From: Tildeniella torsiva UHER 1998/13D
GTDB lineage: Bacteria > Cyanobacteriota > Cyanobacteriia > Phormidesmidales > Phormidesmidaceae
Length of the DNA stretch: 64,000 nucleotides
Assembly: GCA_019358835.1 (NCBI GenBank)
Contig: JAHHIH010000027.1
Coordinates: forward strand, 1 to 64,000
Direction of reading: 5' to 3'
Shown here: positions 8,976 to 17,570 of the stretch, in pieces
How positions within the stretch are numbered: the stretch's first letter is position 1
Layout of the letters: every line of letters begins with the position of its first letter
The notes under the pieces: generated by a model
Databases searched by the model: none
What the model saw: only the letters and a program-made list of their open reading frames with translations
What the model was told of the DNA's origin: nothing
Program-made: the position numbers and the translations under genes

Positions 8976-10699
8976 CTCAAAACCCCCCGCAGCCGTTGAC
9001 TCACCGCATCCACCCCAAAGGTCAGCACGACGAAAACCCCTAGGGTGATCATCACACCGCTGTAGTCGAAGCTGCTGATCTGCTCGGTGAGCAGACGGCC
9101 TAGACCTCCGGCACCAACCAGGCCGACGATTACGGTTTCGCGCAGGCAGACTTCCCAGCGGTAGAGAATGTAGGCCAGAAAACGGCCCAGGTTTTGGGGC
9201 AAGATGCTGTAGGCCACGATCGCACTGGGGCTGGCTCCTAGAGCAGTGAGAGCGCGGACGGGGCGATCGTCCAGGTTTTCATTCACCTCGGCCATCAGGC
9301 GACCGAGGATGCCGAAGTTGTGGAGGGCGAGGGCCAGCGCCCCCGGCAGCACGCCGGGAAACAGCATATAGAGCAGCACCAGCGCCCAGATGGGGGCAGG
9401 AATGGCGCGGCTGATCAGCAGCACCAGGCGGCTCAGACCCAGTAGGGTGTAGGCCAGCCAGGGAAATCCACCACGCTGACCGATGGGACGCAGCAAGCCC
9501 CCCGGCAGCAGAAAGTTTTGGGCGGCGGGCAGTGAGATGAGTATGCCAAAAAGGCCAGCCAGGGCGATCGCCACCATCGACATCGCCACGGTCAGCCAGG
9601 AGAGCCGGGCTAAATTCACCAGCTCGGCCCAGGTCAGCAGGGGTGGCCAGCCGGTGCTCAACAATTCACCTAAAAGGCGCTGGGTACGGGCCGACCACAG
9701 CACCCCTATATCTAGCCGCAACCACCACCAGCTCAGGGGGATCGCCAGGGCGGCTCCCATCCACGACAGCCGCAGAAACCAGTCTTGGCTAGGCGCTTTG
9801 AGGGCGGGTCGAGACGAGGCTCCTGGTTTGCGGTTGATGTCGAGGCGGCTGGTGAAGCCCATGCGACGGCGCACCAGGGCGCTCCAGGCATCCACCGCGC
9901 CGTTGAGCAAAATCAGCGCGTAGAACCCCGTCCACAGCTGCTCGTAGCGCAGGGATTGCAGGCTGAGAAAAATCTCGTAGCCCAGACCCCCAGCCCCGAT
10001 AATTCCTAAAACAGCAGAGGCTCTGAGGGAACATTCAAACCGGTAAAAGGTGTAGGAGAGCAGGTTGGGTAGCGCCTGGGGCAGCAGCCCGTAGACAAAG
10101 GCGGCGAGGGGCGGCGTGCCAGCATTGAGCAGAGCGTGGAGTGGTTCGGGGGGCGTCTCATCCAAAATTTCTGAGAAGACTTTGGCGACGATCGCCCCAA
10201 AGGGAATCGCGATCGCTAGCACCCCCACCAGCGGGTTTAGCCCCAGCACTTGCAGCAGCACTAGCCCCCAAATCAGCTCGTGGATGGCGCGGGGAAAGGC
10301 CAGCAACCCCCGCACTCCCAGCCACAGACTGCGGCGCAGACCTGAGGCATTGCCAGGCAGAACCGTCTGCCACCAGACGGCTGAGGAAAACAGGCCACCT
10401 ACCATCCCTAGCCCCACGCTGAGGGCCGTGCCCAGCACCGCGTAGGCCAGGGTGACCAGGGCGGCACGGCCCATCAGGGTGACAAACTCAGGGCTGAGAT
10501 CGGGCCGCAGGCTGGCGGCCAAAAACTCCCGCAGCTGCGGCCACCCGCCCAGGTTAATCAGCTCGGCCCCAGGTCGCCCCAGACCTGCCTGGTAGGCAGC
10601 CAGCCCCAGGGCTGCCAAAACCGCTAGAGCGCTGGCTGTTTTTGGGTTCCAGAGGTTCGGTCGCAGCGGTATGGTGATAGTCTGTTGGGTGTTAACCAC
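8969..10699 (-). CDS. PhnE-type ABC transporter permease, two fused permease domains
   Basis: A 576-residue integral membrane protein made of two PhnE-like binding-protein-dependent permease domains in tandem. Each half ends in the signature FECSLRASAVLGIIGAGGLG or WEVCLRETVIVGLVGAGGLG, the loop that touches the ATPase subunit. Known PhnE proteins import phosphonate, phosphite or phosphate analogues and are one domain long, forming dimers; here one polypeptide provides both. No PhnC ATPase or PhnD binding protein lies in the window, so partners must be elsewhere. The GTG start at 10699 is only 20 bases from the divergent gene at 10720 and has no strong ribosome-binding site. Confidence 0.8.
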   Translation of the reverse strand: MVNTQQTITIPLRPNLWNPKTASALAVLAALGLAAYQAGLGRPGAELINLGGWPQLREFLAASLRPDLSPEFVTLMGRAALVTLAYAVLGTALSVGLGMVGGLFSSAVWWQTVLPGNASGLRRSLWLGVRGLLAFPRAIHELIWGLVLLQVLGLNPLVGVLAIAIPFGAIVAKVFSEILDETPPEPLHALLNAGTPPLAAFVYGLLPQALPNLLSYTFYRFECSLRASAVLGIIGAGGLGYEIFLSLQSLRYEQLWTGFYALILLNGAVDAWSALVRRRMGFTSRLDINRKPGASSRPALKAPSQDWFLRLSWMGAALAIPLSWWWLRLDIGVLWSARTQRLLGELLSTGWPPLLTWAELVNLARLSWLTVAMSMVAIALAGLFGILISLPAAQNFLLPGGLLRPIGQRGGFPWLAYTLLGLSRLVLLISRAIPAPIWALVLLYMLFPGVLPGALALALHNFGILGRLMAEVNENLDDRPVRALTALGASPSAIVAYSILPQNLGRFLAYILYRWEVCLRETVIVGLVGAGGLGRLLTEQISSFDYSGVMITLGVFVVLTFGVDAVSQRLRGVLRE

Positions 10700-10719
10700 G
10701 CTTAGGTCGTCACCCCGCT

Positions 10720-11046
10720 ATGGATGTCATGCCCCAGCCCCACGGTTTTCTTTCGCAAAATGCTGCTCTGCCCTCTGTAGACCAACTGCTGCGCCCTATT
10801 ACTTTGGACGATGGCGACAGTTTCAGCGACTATTTTACCGGAGTTGAGCTACCTGCCGTGGCCGGAGTGACCGGATTTACGGTAGACACCGAAGCGCTCT
10901 CCCCAGTGCTGGCCCAGCAGTTTGACCAAGACATCTTGGGGGATATGGTCGAAATCTGGAACAATTTTGTCGATTCGGGACAGTTGTGGGCGCTGCTCTT
11001 CGGTATTGTGCTGGGATATTTCATCCGCAACCTGACCGCGTTCTAA
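10720..11046 (+). CDS. unrecognised small protein with C-terminal membrane anchor
   Basis: I do not recognise this 108-residue protein. The first 85 residues are soluble and acidic. The end (LWALLFGIVLGYFIRNLTAF) is a single hydrophobic segment with a basic flank, suggesting a tail-anchored protein. It lies 15 bases before argH on the same strand, so the two may be co-transcribed. The start could be ATG 10720 or ATG 10729; neither has a clear ribosome-binding site. Confidence 0.55.
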   Translation: MDVMPQPHGFLSQNAALPSVDQLLRPITLDDGDSFSDYFTGVELPAVAGVTGFTVDTEALSPVLAQQFDQDILGDMVEIWNNFVDSGQLWALLFGIVLGYFIRNLTAF

Positions 11047-11061
11047 CCAGACTGCACAATA

Positions 11062-12456
11062 ATGCAAACGTCCTCTCCCCAAACCTGGAGCCAGCGCTTT
11101 GAAACGGCGCTGCATCCCGCGATCGCGCTTTTCAACGCTAGCATCGGCTTCGACATTCAGCTGATTGAGTACGATCTCACCGGCTCAGAGGCCCACGCCA
11201 AAATGCTGGTCAAAACCGAGATCATTAGCCCCGAAGAGGGCGAGGCGATCGTCACCGGGCTCGAAACCATTCGCCAGGAATACCGCCGGGGCGACTTTAA
11301 CCCCGGCGTCGAGGCGGAGGATGTCCACTTTGCCGTGGAGCGACGGCTGACGGAGCTGATTGGCGATGTGGGCAAAAAGCTGCACACGGCCCGCAGCCGC
11401 AACGACCAGGTGGGCACCGACCTGCGCCTCTACCTGCGCGCCCAGATCGAAGCCATCCAGGGCCAGCTGCGCCAGTACCAGCGCACCCTTTTGGGCATTG
11501 CCGAAGAAAATGTCGAAACCCTGATTCCGGGCTATACCCACCTGCAGCGAGCCCAGCCGTTGAGTTTGGCCCACCACCTGCTGGCCTACTTCGACATGGC
11601 CCAGCGCGACTGGGAGCGCCTCCACGACCTGCAAAAGCGGGTGAATATTTCGCCTCTCGGCTGCGGCGCCCTGGCGGGCACGACCTTCCCCATCGATCGC
11701 CAGTATTCTGCCGAGCTGCTGGGGTTTGAGAAGGTCTACGGCAACAGTTTGGATGGGGTGAGCGATCGCGACTTTGCGATCGAGTTTGCCTGCGCCGCCA
11801 GCCTGATCATGGTGCACCTGTCACGGCTGTCCGAAGAGATGATTCTCTGGGCGTCGGAGGAGTTTAGCTTTGTCACCCTTAACGACAGCTGCTCCACCGG
11901 CTCCAGCATTATGCCCCAGAAGAAAAATCCCGATGTGCCCGAGCTGGTGCGGGGCAAAACCGGGCGCGTCTTTGGCCATCTGCAAGGCCTGCTGGTGATG
12001 ATGAAGGGCCTGCCCCTGGCCTACAACAAAGACCTGCAAGAGGACAAAGAGGCAATCTTCGACACGGTCAACACCGTGCGCGGCTGCGTGGAAGCGATGA
12101 CCATTCTGCTGTCTGAGGGGGTCAACTTCCGGGTGCCCCGCCTGCGCCAGGCGGTGAACGAAGACTACTCTAACGCTACCGATGTGGCCGATTATCTGGC
12201 CACCAAGGGCGTGCCCTTCCGCGAGGCCTACAACCTGGTAGGCAAGGTGGTAAAGACTTCCCTGGCGGCGGGTAAGTTGCTGCGAGAGCTGACCCTGGAT
12301 GAATGGCAGGCCATTCACCCCGCCTTTGAAGACGACATCTACGCGGCGATCGCGCCCCAGCAGGTGGTCTCGGCCCGCAACAGCTACGGCGGTACCGGCT
12401 TTGACCAGGTGCGCCAGGCGATCGCGCGGGCAAACCAGGCTCTGGGTGAAGGCTGA
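11062..12456 (+). CDS. argH: argininosuccinate lyase
   Basis: A 464-residue cytoplasmic enzyme that splits argininosuccinate into arginine and fumarate, the last step of arginine synthesis. The fumarase/aspartase superfamily signature [19 protein letters not shown] carries the mobile catalytic-Ser loop. TARSRNDQV and [16 protein letters not shown] (catalytic His region) are also present. Length is typical of the family. Its stop overlaps the start of the following glycosyltransferase gene by one base (TGATG), indicating translational coupling with a gene not normally linked to arginine synthesis. Confidence 0.95.
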   Translation: MQTSSPQTWSQRFETALHPAIALFNASIGFDIQLIEYDLTGSEAHAKMLVKTEIISPEEGEAIVTGLETIRQEYRRGDFNPGVEAEDVHFAVERRLTELIGDVGKKLHTARSRNDQVGTDLRLYLRAQIEAIQGQLRQYQRTLLGIAEENVETLIPGYTHLQRAQPLSLAHHLLAYFDMAQRDWERLHDLQKRVNISPLGCGALAGTTFPIDRQYSAELLGFEKVYGNSLDGVSDRDFAIEFACAASLIMVHLSRLSEEMILWASEEFSFVTLNDSCSTGSSIMPQKKNPDVPELVRGKTGRVFGHLQGLLVMMKGLPLAYNKDLQEDKEAIFDTVNTVRGCVEAMTILLSEGVNFRVPRLRQAVNEDYSNATDVADYLATKGVPFREAYNLVGKVVKTSLAAGKLLRELTLDEWQAIHPAFEDDIYAAIAPQQVVSARNSYGGTGFDQVRQAIARANQALGEG

Positions 12457-13691
12457 TGATTAGCCTCTGCATGATTGTGAAGGACGAGGCCGCTACCCTG
12501 GCCCGCACCCTTGAGAGCGCCCAGGGCGTCGTGGGCGAGATTGTGGTGGTCGATACTGGGTCGGTGGATGACACCGTGGCGATCGCCCAATCCCACGGAG
12601 CTAAGGTTCACAGCTTTGCTTGGGAAAACGACTTCGCCGCCGCCCGCAATGAATCGCTGCGCCACGCCACGGGAGATTGGGTGCTAGTGCTCGACGCCGA
12701 CGAGGTGCTGCTGAGCGAAACCGCCCAGGTACTGCAACAGCTCGACCAGGGGAAGCCGTTGGGGGATGTCGCCGCCGAAGACGTGCTGGCCGTAAACCTG
12801 CTGCGCCTAGAGTTGGGTGCTCCCCAGGCCCCCTACACGTTGATCACGCGCTGCTTCCGCCGCTTGCCCGAGATCACCTTTAACCGTCTGTATCACGAGA
12901 CTGTAGATGACAGCGTAGCGGCGCTACAGGCCCAAAACCCGCGCTGGCAGGTGATTACCCTGGGCGAAGTGGCCATTCACCACACCGGCTACGACCCCGC
13001 CGTGGTCGTGCAGCGAGGCAAGTTCGATCGCGCCCGCACCGCCATGGAAGGCTACCTGGTAGAGCACCCGAACGACGGCTATTTGCTCAATAAGCTCGCG
13101 GCCCTCTACGTCGAGTCTGACCAGGCCGAGCTGGCTCTGCCCCTGCTCGATCGCGCCCTAGCTGAACCGGACACCCTAGACGAATTGACCCGCTACGAAC
13201 TGCACTACCACCGTGCCCTTGCCCAGACCGATCGCCCCGCCCAATCCGCCAGCGACTACGAAGCCGCCTTGGCCGAGGCCGTCCCCCCCATGCTCAAGCT
13301 GGGCGCATGGATCAACTACGGCAGTTTGAAAAAATCTCAGGGCGATCTGGAGGGGGCCATTGAATTGTTTCAGCAGGCGATTGAGGCTGACCCAACGCTA
13401 GCGATCGCCCACTACAACCTGGGCACCGCCCAGCGCGCCAGAGGGTATTTAGATGAGGCGATCGCCGCCTACCGCCAGGCGATCGCCCTTAACCCCAACT
13501 ATGCCGAAGCGCACCAAAACCTAGGGGTGGCCCTGTTTAAGCTGGGGCAGCTGCCCGAGGCACTGCGGGCGTTTCAGCGGGCGATCGCGCTTTATGAGGT
13601 CACTGACCCACCCACCGCCGTTAGCTTGCGCAAAGGGGTCAGTTCCCTGGGTATTTCACCGCTGCTGCTGGCTCAGGCAGGCTTTGTGTAA
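12456..13691 (+). CDS. GT2-family glycosyltransferase with TPR repeats
   Basis: A 411-residue two-part protein. Residues 1 to about 200 form a GT-A glycosyltransferase 2 domain: [20 protein letters not shown] at the N-terminus, VVVDTGSVDDT, and the metal-binding DAD in VLVLDADEVL. From about 210 come tetratricopeptide repeats, clearest at AIAHYNLGTAQRARGYLDEA and YAEAHQNLGVALFKLGQLPE. Such proteins transfer sugars to an unknown acceptor, with the TPRs likely binding the partner or peptide. There is no signal peptide, so the site is cytoplasmic. Translation is coupled to argH. The acceptor cannot be told from the sequence. Confidence 0.85.
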   Translation: MISLCMIVKDEAATLARTLESAQGVVGEIVVVDTGSVDDTVAIAQSHGAKVHSFAWENDFAAARNESLRHATGDWVLVLDADEVLLSETAQVLQQLDQGKPLGDVAAEDVLAVNLLRLELGAPQAPYTLITRCFRRLPEITFNRLYHETVDDSVAALQAQNPRWQVITLGEVAIHHTGYDPAVVVQRGKFDRARTAMEGYLVEHPNDGYLLNKLAALYVESDQAELALPLLDRALAEPDTLDELTRYELHYHRALAQTDRPAQSASDYEAALAEAVPPMLKLGAWINYGSLKKSQGDLEGAIELFQQAIEADPTLAIAHYNLGTAQRARGYLDEAIAAYRQAIALNPNYAEAHQNLGVALFKLGQLPEALRAFQRAIALYEVTDPPTAVSLRKGVSSLGISPLLLAQAGFV

Positions 13692-13739
13692 GTGGGCAAC
13701 ACCGCAGCAAATCCTCCATCCAATCGCCTGTTTCGGCTG

Positions 13740-13758
13740 CCGCTACTTAGAGTAGCGG
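13740..13758. terminator. hairpin over the stop codon between convergent genes
   Basis: CCGCTAC-TTAGA-GTAGCGG forms a 7-bp perfect stem that includes the stop codon of the ComFB gene. It lies between two convergent genes. It lacks a T-run, so it may be a processing or weak termination signal. Confidence 0.35.
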
Positions 13759-14387
13759 TTGTCGTTCCAGTCAAAATTGGAGCCTGAAGGCGTCGAGCCA
13801 GGATTGTGGTTTTTCTTCCACGAGACCTCAGAGCCATAGGTGCCGGGTCGCCAGTAGTGGCCGTGATCGGGATCGGCTTTCTCAGCAGTGGTCATATCAG
13901 GAGCCTCGCTGCGGTAGCGAGTGCGGTGCGACGACTCTTGAATTGGAGCGGTGGGCGGCTGGTCGCCACGGCGGCCAAGCACAGACCGCAGGCGGTTGAT
14001 CGCCCCATCCCAGTTGAGGTCGGGCTGCTTGAGCAAGTCTCGGAGGGCACTGAGGGCCACGCTAGCCGCGTCATCTTGCTGGTTGTGCAGCGGCTCAGAC
14101 GCCCGGATGGGATCGACCTGCACAGCGGCAAAGGCTTGGCGCACCGCGCTCTTAATTTGGTTGTGGAGTTCTCGCTTTGCCTTTTCGTATTGGTGCTGCC
14201 ACCCCTTCTCACTAGAGGCGTAGAGCGAAGGCAGACGGTTGAGGGCATAGGTCTCAACTTCCACCCGCTTGAGATACTTCACCACGCGAGGCTGCATGGT
14301 TTTGACCTGCTTTTCTACCTCTTCAGAAACGAGCAGTTCCATTACATTTATGTAGGCCTGTCTTGGAACGCCGTGATCGATTTTCAT
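13743..14387 (-). CDS. ComFB-domain protein (probable cyclic di-nucleotide receptor)
   Basis: A 214-residue protein with an N-terminal ComFB domain: MELLVSEEVEKQVKTM, then Tyr/Leu-rich helices with YALNRLPSLYASSEKGWQHQ and a tail ending IKSAVRQAFAAVQ. A Gly/Asn/Tyr-rich disordered C-terminus follows. Cyanobacterial ComFB-type proteins (CdgR) have been reported as c-di-GMP/c-di-AMP receptors affecting cell size or competence. Assignment to that role is by family only. The ATG at 14387 is chosen because GGGG precedes it by 6-7 bases and the domain starts there; an upstream GTG at 14468 would add 27 residues. The roughly 80-residue disordered tail is longer than the domain needs. Confidence 0.7.
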   Translation of the reverse strand: MKIDHGVPRQAYINVMELLVSEEVEKQVKTMQPRVVKYLKRVEVETYALNRLPSLYASSEKGWQHQYEKAKRELHNQIKSAVRQAFAAVQVDPIRASEPLHNQQDDAASVALSALRDLLKQPDLNWDGAINRLRSVLGRRGDQPPTAPIQESSHRTRYRSEAPDMTTAEKADPDHGHYWRPGTYGSEVSWKKNHNPGSTPSGSNFDWNDNRYSK

Positions 14388-14706
14388 AGGGAACCCCACT
14401 TGATATTGAACGAACTGGCGTACTCCGGAGGCCTCCGGCTCGCCACTAAGATGCTCCTGCTTGGTCACTCACTGCTGAAACCACAAATTCAAAGAATGAA
14501 ATCAGGGGTGAACAGATAATGGCTACATTGACCAACGTGCCCCATTAGCAACAGTGTGCCCAAATAGATTCCGCAAACCTACGGAACCACATCTGTGCCC
14601 CCATACTAACGCTGCCCGTAGAAATGCCCATGCAGTTATATTGCCAAACCCCCCCGGAACCCTGCAACCGTAGCCGTTTAAAATGCACCGGCTTGTTTCA
14701 AAGGTT

Positions 14707-14748
14707 CATATCGTAGGGAAAGGGGAGAGCCGCTTTCCCTACGATATG
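14707..14748 (-). terminator. perfect 16-bp hairpin downstream of clpB
   Basis: CATATCGTAGGGAAAG at 14707-14722 is exactly complementary to 14733-14748, with a 10-base loop. It starts 7 bases after the clpB stop. There is no strong T-run, so it could be a factor-assisted terminator or an mRNA-stabilising hairpin. Confidence 0.55.
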
Positions 14749-14754
14749 AGGGGT

Positions 14755-17370
14755 TTATACCGTCAGCAGGTCGGCGTTGAGTCGTTTGAAGGCTAAGCGC
14801 TCATTTTTGACATCCACCACAATGGTGTCGCCCTCGCCAAACTCACCCCGCAGAATGGATTTGGCAATCTGGGTTTCAAGCTCGCGCTGGATCGCTCGCT
14901 TCAGTGGGCGCGCTCCATAGACGGGGTCGTAGCCAACTTCAGCTAAAAAGTCCAGGGCCGATTCGCTGAGTTTGACCGCCATCTTGCGATCGGCTAGGCG
15001 CTCTTCGAGGCGGGCAACTTGCAATTTGACAATTTCCCGCAGCTGCGACTTGAGCAACCCGTGGAAGATGATCATTTCATCCACCCGGTTGAGAAATTCA
15101 GGGCGGAAGTTGCCCCGCAGGGCATCCATCACCCGCGATTTCATTTCGTCGTACTTAGCGTCGTCGCCCGCCACATCAAGAATGTACTGGGAGCCGATGT
15201 TGCTGGTCATGATGATGATGGCGTTCTTGAAGTCCACCGTGCGGCCCTGGGCGTCGGTGACGCGGCCATCGTCCAGAATTTGCAGCATGACGTTAAACAC
15301 GTCGGGGTGGGCCTTCTCGATTTCGTCGAACAGAATCACCGCAAAGGGGCGGCGACGAATGGCTTCGGTGAGCTGACCGCCTTCGTCATAGCCCACGTAG
15401 CCCGGAGGCGCCCCGATCAGGCGGGAGACGGCGTGCTTCTCCATGTATTCCGACATGTCGATGCGCACCAGGGCTTCTTCGGTGTCGAACAGGTAGGCGG
15501 CCAGAGCCTTGGCCAGCTCAGTTTTACCCACGCCCGTGGGGCCGAGGAAGATGAAGCTGGCGATGGGGCGGTTGGGGTCGGCGAGTCCGGCCCGCGATCG
15601 CTGAATCGCATCAGCCACCGCCGTCACCGCTTCTTCCTGACCGATCACTCGTTCGTGCAGCTCGTCTTCGAGCAGTAAGAGCTTCTGCATTTCAGACTGC
15701 ACCAGCTTGCTGACCGGAATGCCCGTCCACTTGGAGATAATTTCGGCGATGTCTTCTTCGGTGACTTCTTCCCGCAACAGGGTTTTGCCGGTGGTTTGAG
15801 TGTCGGCTAGCTGAGTTTCGGCGGTTTCGAGCCGACGCTGCAGCTCGGTGAGTTTGCCGTACTTAAGTTCGGCAGCCCGGTTGAGATCGTAGTCGCGCTC
15901 GGCCTGCTGAATCTCGATGTTGACCTGGTCAATCTCTTCTTTGACCGACTGAATGTTGTCGATGGTGTCCTTTTCAGACTGCCATTGGGCATTAAGGGCG
16001 CTTTGCTGCTCTTTGAGGTCGGCTAGCTCGCGCTCAATGCGCTCTAGGCGCTCTACAGAGGCGGCGTCAACTTCTTTTTTCAGCGATAGGCGCTCCATTT
16101 CGAGCTGAAGGATCTTGCGATCGACTTCATCTAGCTCTTCGGGCTTGGAAGTAATCTCCATTTTGAGCTTGGCGGCGGCTTCATCCACCAGGTCGATGGC
16201 TTTGTCGGGTAGGAAGCGATCCGAAATATAGCGGGTAGACAGCGTGGCCGCTGCCACCAGGGCGCTGTCGGAGATTTTTACCCCGTGGTGGGTTTCGTAG
16301 CGATCTTTGAGGCCGCGCAGAATGGAAACGGTGTCCTCTACGGTGGGCTGATCGACATAGACTTGCTGGAAGCGGCGTTCTAGAGCAGCGTCTTTCTCAA
16401 TATATTTGCGGTACTCATCCAGCGTGGTCGCGCCAATACAGCGCAGCTCACCCCGCGCCAGCATGGGCTTCAGCAGGTTGCCTGCATCCATCGCCCCCTG
16501 GGTCGCGCCCGCGCCGACGACGGTGTGAATTTCGTCGATAAAGAGAACGATCTGCCCTTCGGAGTCGGTGACTTCTTTGAGCACGGCTTTGAGGCGCTCT
16601 TCGAATTCACCCCGGAATTTGGCCCCGGCAATTAGTGCGCCCATGTCAAGGGCGATGAGCTGGCGGTCTTTGAGGGATTGGGGTACGTCGCCGTTGACGA
16701 TGCGCTGGGCCAGGCCCTCGGCGATCGCAGTCTTACCCACCCCAGGCTCGCCAATCAGCACCGGGTTATTTTTGGTGCGCCGCGAGAGAATCTGGATGGT
16801 GCGGCGAATCTCGTCGTCGCGGCCAATCACCGGGTCGAGCTTGCCTCGGCGGGCAGCATCGGTGAGGTCGCGCCCATATTTTTCGAGGGATTGGTACTTG
16901 CCTTCAGGGTTTTGGTCGGTCACTTTTTGGGTGCCTCGAATATCTTGAATCGCCTGCTTGAGCTTGGCTTCGCTCAAGCCCAAATCTTGAAACAGGACTT
17001 TACCAAAGCGGGTGTCGCCAGGGTAAGCCAAAATCAGGTGCTCGATGGAAATATATTCGTCACCGTAGTCTTTTTTGTGCTTATCCGCCCGGTCAAGCAG
17101 AGCATCGAGGGATTTGCCCAGGTACACCGACGAGCCACTGCCTGAGACCTTGGGCTGGCCATTGATAAAGGCTTCGGTGCGATCGCGCAGCACCTGCCCG
17201 TTGACGCCGAGTTTGGCAAAAATGCTGCTGGCCAGACCGTCCTGGTCGAGCAGCGCCAGCATCAGGTGGTCGCTCTCGATCTGCTGCTGCTGCGACTGTT
17301 TGGCAATATCCTGCGATCGCACAATGGCATCCCAGGCTTTCTCAGTAAATTGGCTTTGGGTGGGTTGCAT
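14755..17370 (-). CDS. clpB: ATP-dependent disaggregase ClpB
   Basis: An 871-residue Hsp100 protein that, with DnaK, dissolves protein aggregates in the cytoplasm. In order: Clp N-domain (to about 150), first AAA+ module with Walker A GEPGVGKT at 207-214, the coiled-coil middle domain (about 410-530, Glu/Gln/Leu-rich), and a second AAA+ module with GPTGVGKT near 606-613 and [20 protein letters not shown]. The coiled coil and the lack of an IGF loop separate it from ClpA and ClpC. Cyanobacteria often have two clpB genes; I cannot tell which this is. I saw no CIRCE element upstream. Confidence 0.95.
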   Translation of the reverse strand: MQPTQSQFTEKAWDAIVRSQDIAKQSQQQQIESDHLMLALLDQDGLASSIFAKLGVNGQVLRDRTEAFINGQPKVSGSGSSVYLGKSLDALLDRADKHKKDYGDEYISIEHLILAYPGDTRFGKVLFQDLGLSEAKLKQAIQDIRGTQKVTDQNPEGKYQSLEKYGRDLTDAARRGKLDPVIGRDDEIRRTIQILSRRTKNNPVLIGEPGVGKTAIAEGLAQRIVNGDVPQSLKDRQLIALDMGALIAGAKFRGEFEERLKAVLKEVTDSEGQIVLFIDEIHTVVGAGATQGAMDAGNLLKPMLARGELRCIGATTLDEYRKYIEKDAALERRFQQVYVDQPTVEDTVSILRGLKDRYETHHGVKISDSALVAAATLSTRYISDRFLPDKAIDLVDEAAAKLKMEITSKPEELDEVDRKILQLEMERLSLKKEVDAASVERLERIERELADLKEQQSALNAQWQSEKDTIDNIQSVKEEIDQVNIEIQQAERDYDLNRAAELKYGKLTELQRRLETAETQLADTQTTGKTLLREEVTEEDIAEIISKWTGIPVSKLVQSEMQKLLLLEDELHERVIGQEEAVTAVADAIQRSRAGLADPNRPIASFIFLGPTGVGKTELAKALAAYLFDTEEALVRIDMSEYMEKHAVSRLIGAPPGYVGYDEGGQLTEAIRRRPFAVILFDEIEKAHPDVFNVMLQILDDGRVTDAQGRTVDFKNAIIIMTSNIGSQYILDVAGDDAKYDEMKSRVMDALRGNFRPEFLNRVDEMIIFHGLLKSQLREIVKLQVARLEERLADRKMAVKLSESALDFLAEVGYDPVYGARPLKRAIQRELETQIAKSILRGEFGEGDTIVVDVKNERLAFKRLNADLLTV

Positions 17371-17490
17371 AGGCTCCGCGCTCCCGTGGTTACTCCATAA
17401 AATCTCTGTATGGTTGCATTGTAGGAAGAGTGGCCTGCCTAGCAGGATCGGTGTTTACGATTGTTCTCAGGCGGGTTGCCGTCAGCTAGC

Positions 17491-17525
17491 AAAAAGAGTG
17501 CATGGCCAGACCATGCACTCTTTTT
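17491..17525 (-). terminator. bidirectional Rho-independent terminator
   Basis: AAAAAGAGTGCATGG and CCATGCACTCTTTTT form a 15-bp perfect stem around a CCAGA loop, giving a T5 run on either strand. It lies after the FAD oxidoreductase gene and before the clpB promoter region, so it probably ends minus-strand transcription from the oxidoreductase. Confidence 0.8.
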
Positions 17526-17570
17526 GGGTTGCTTTTAGGTGTGGTTGAAGGAGGCTAAAGCCGTTTCAAG

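Noticed and set aside
17491-17525. CIRCE-like heat-shock operator for clpB (GAGTGC palindrome)
   Set aside because: The half-sites are in the wrong orientation for TTAGCACTC-N9-GAGTGCTAA. The stem with T-runs is a standard terminator.
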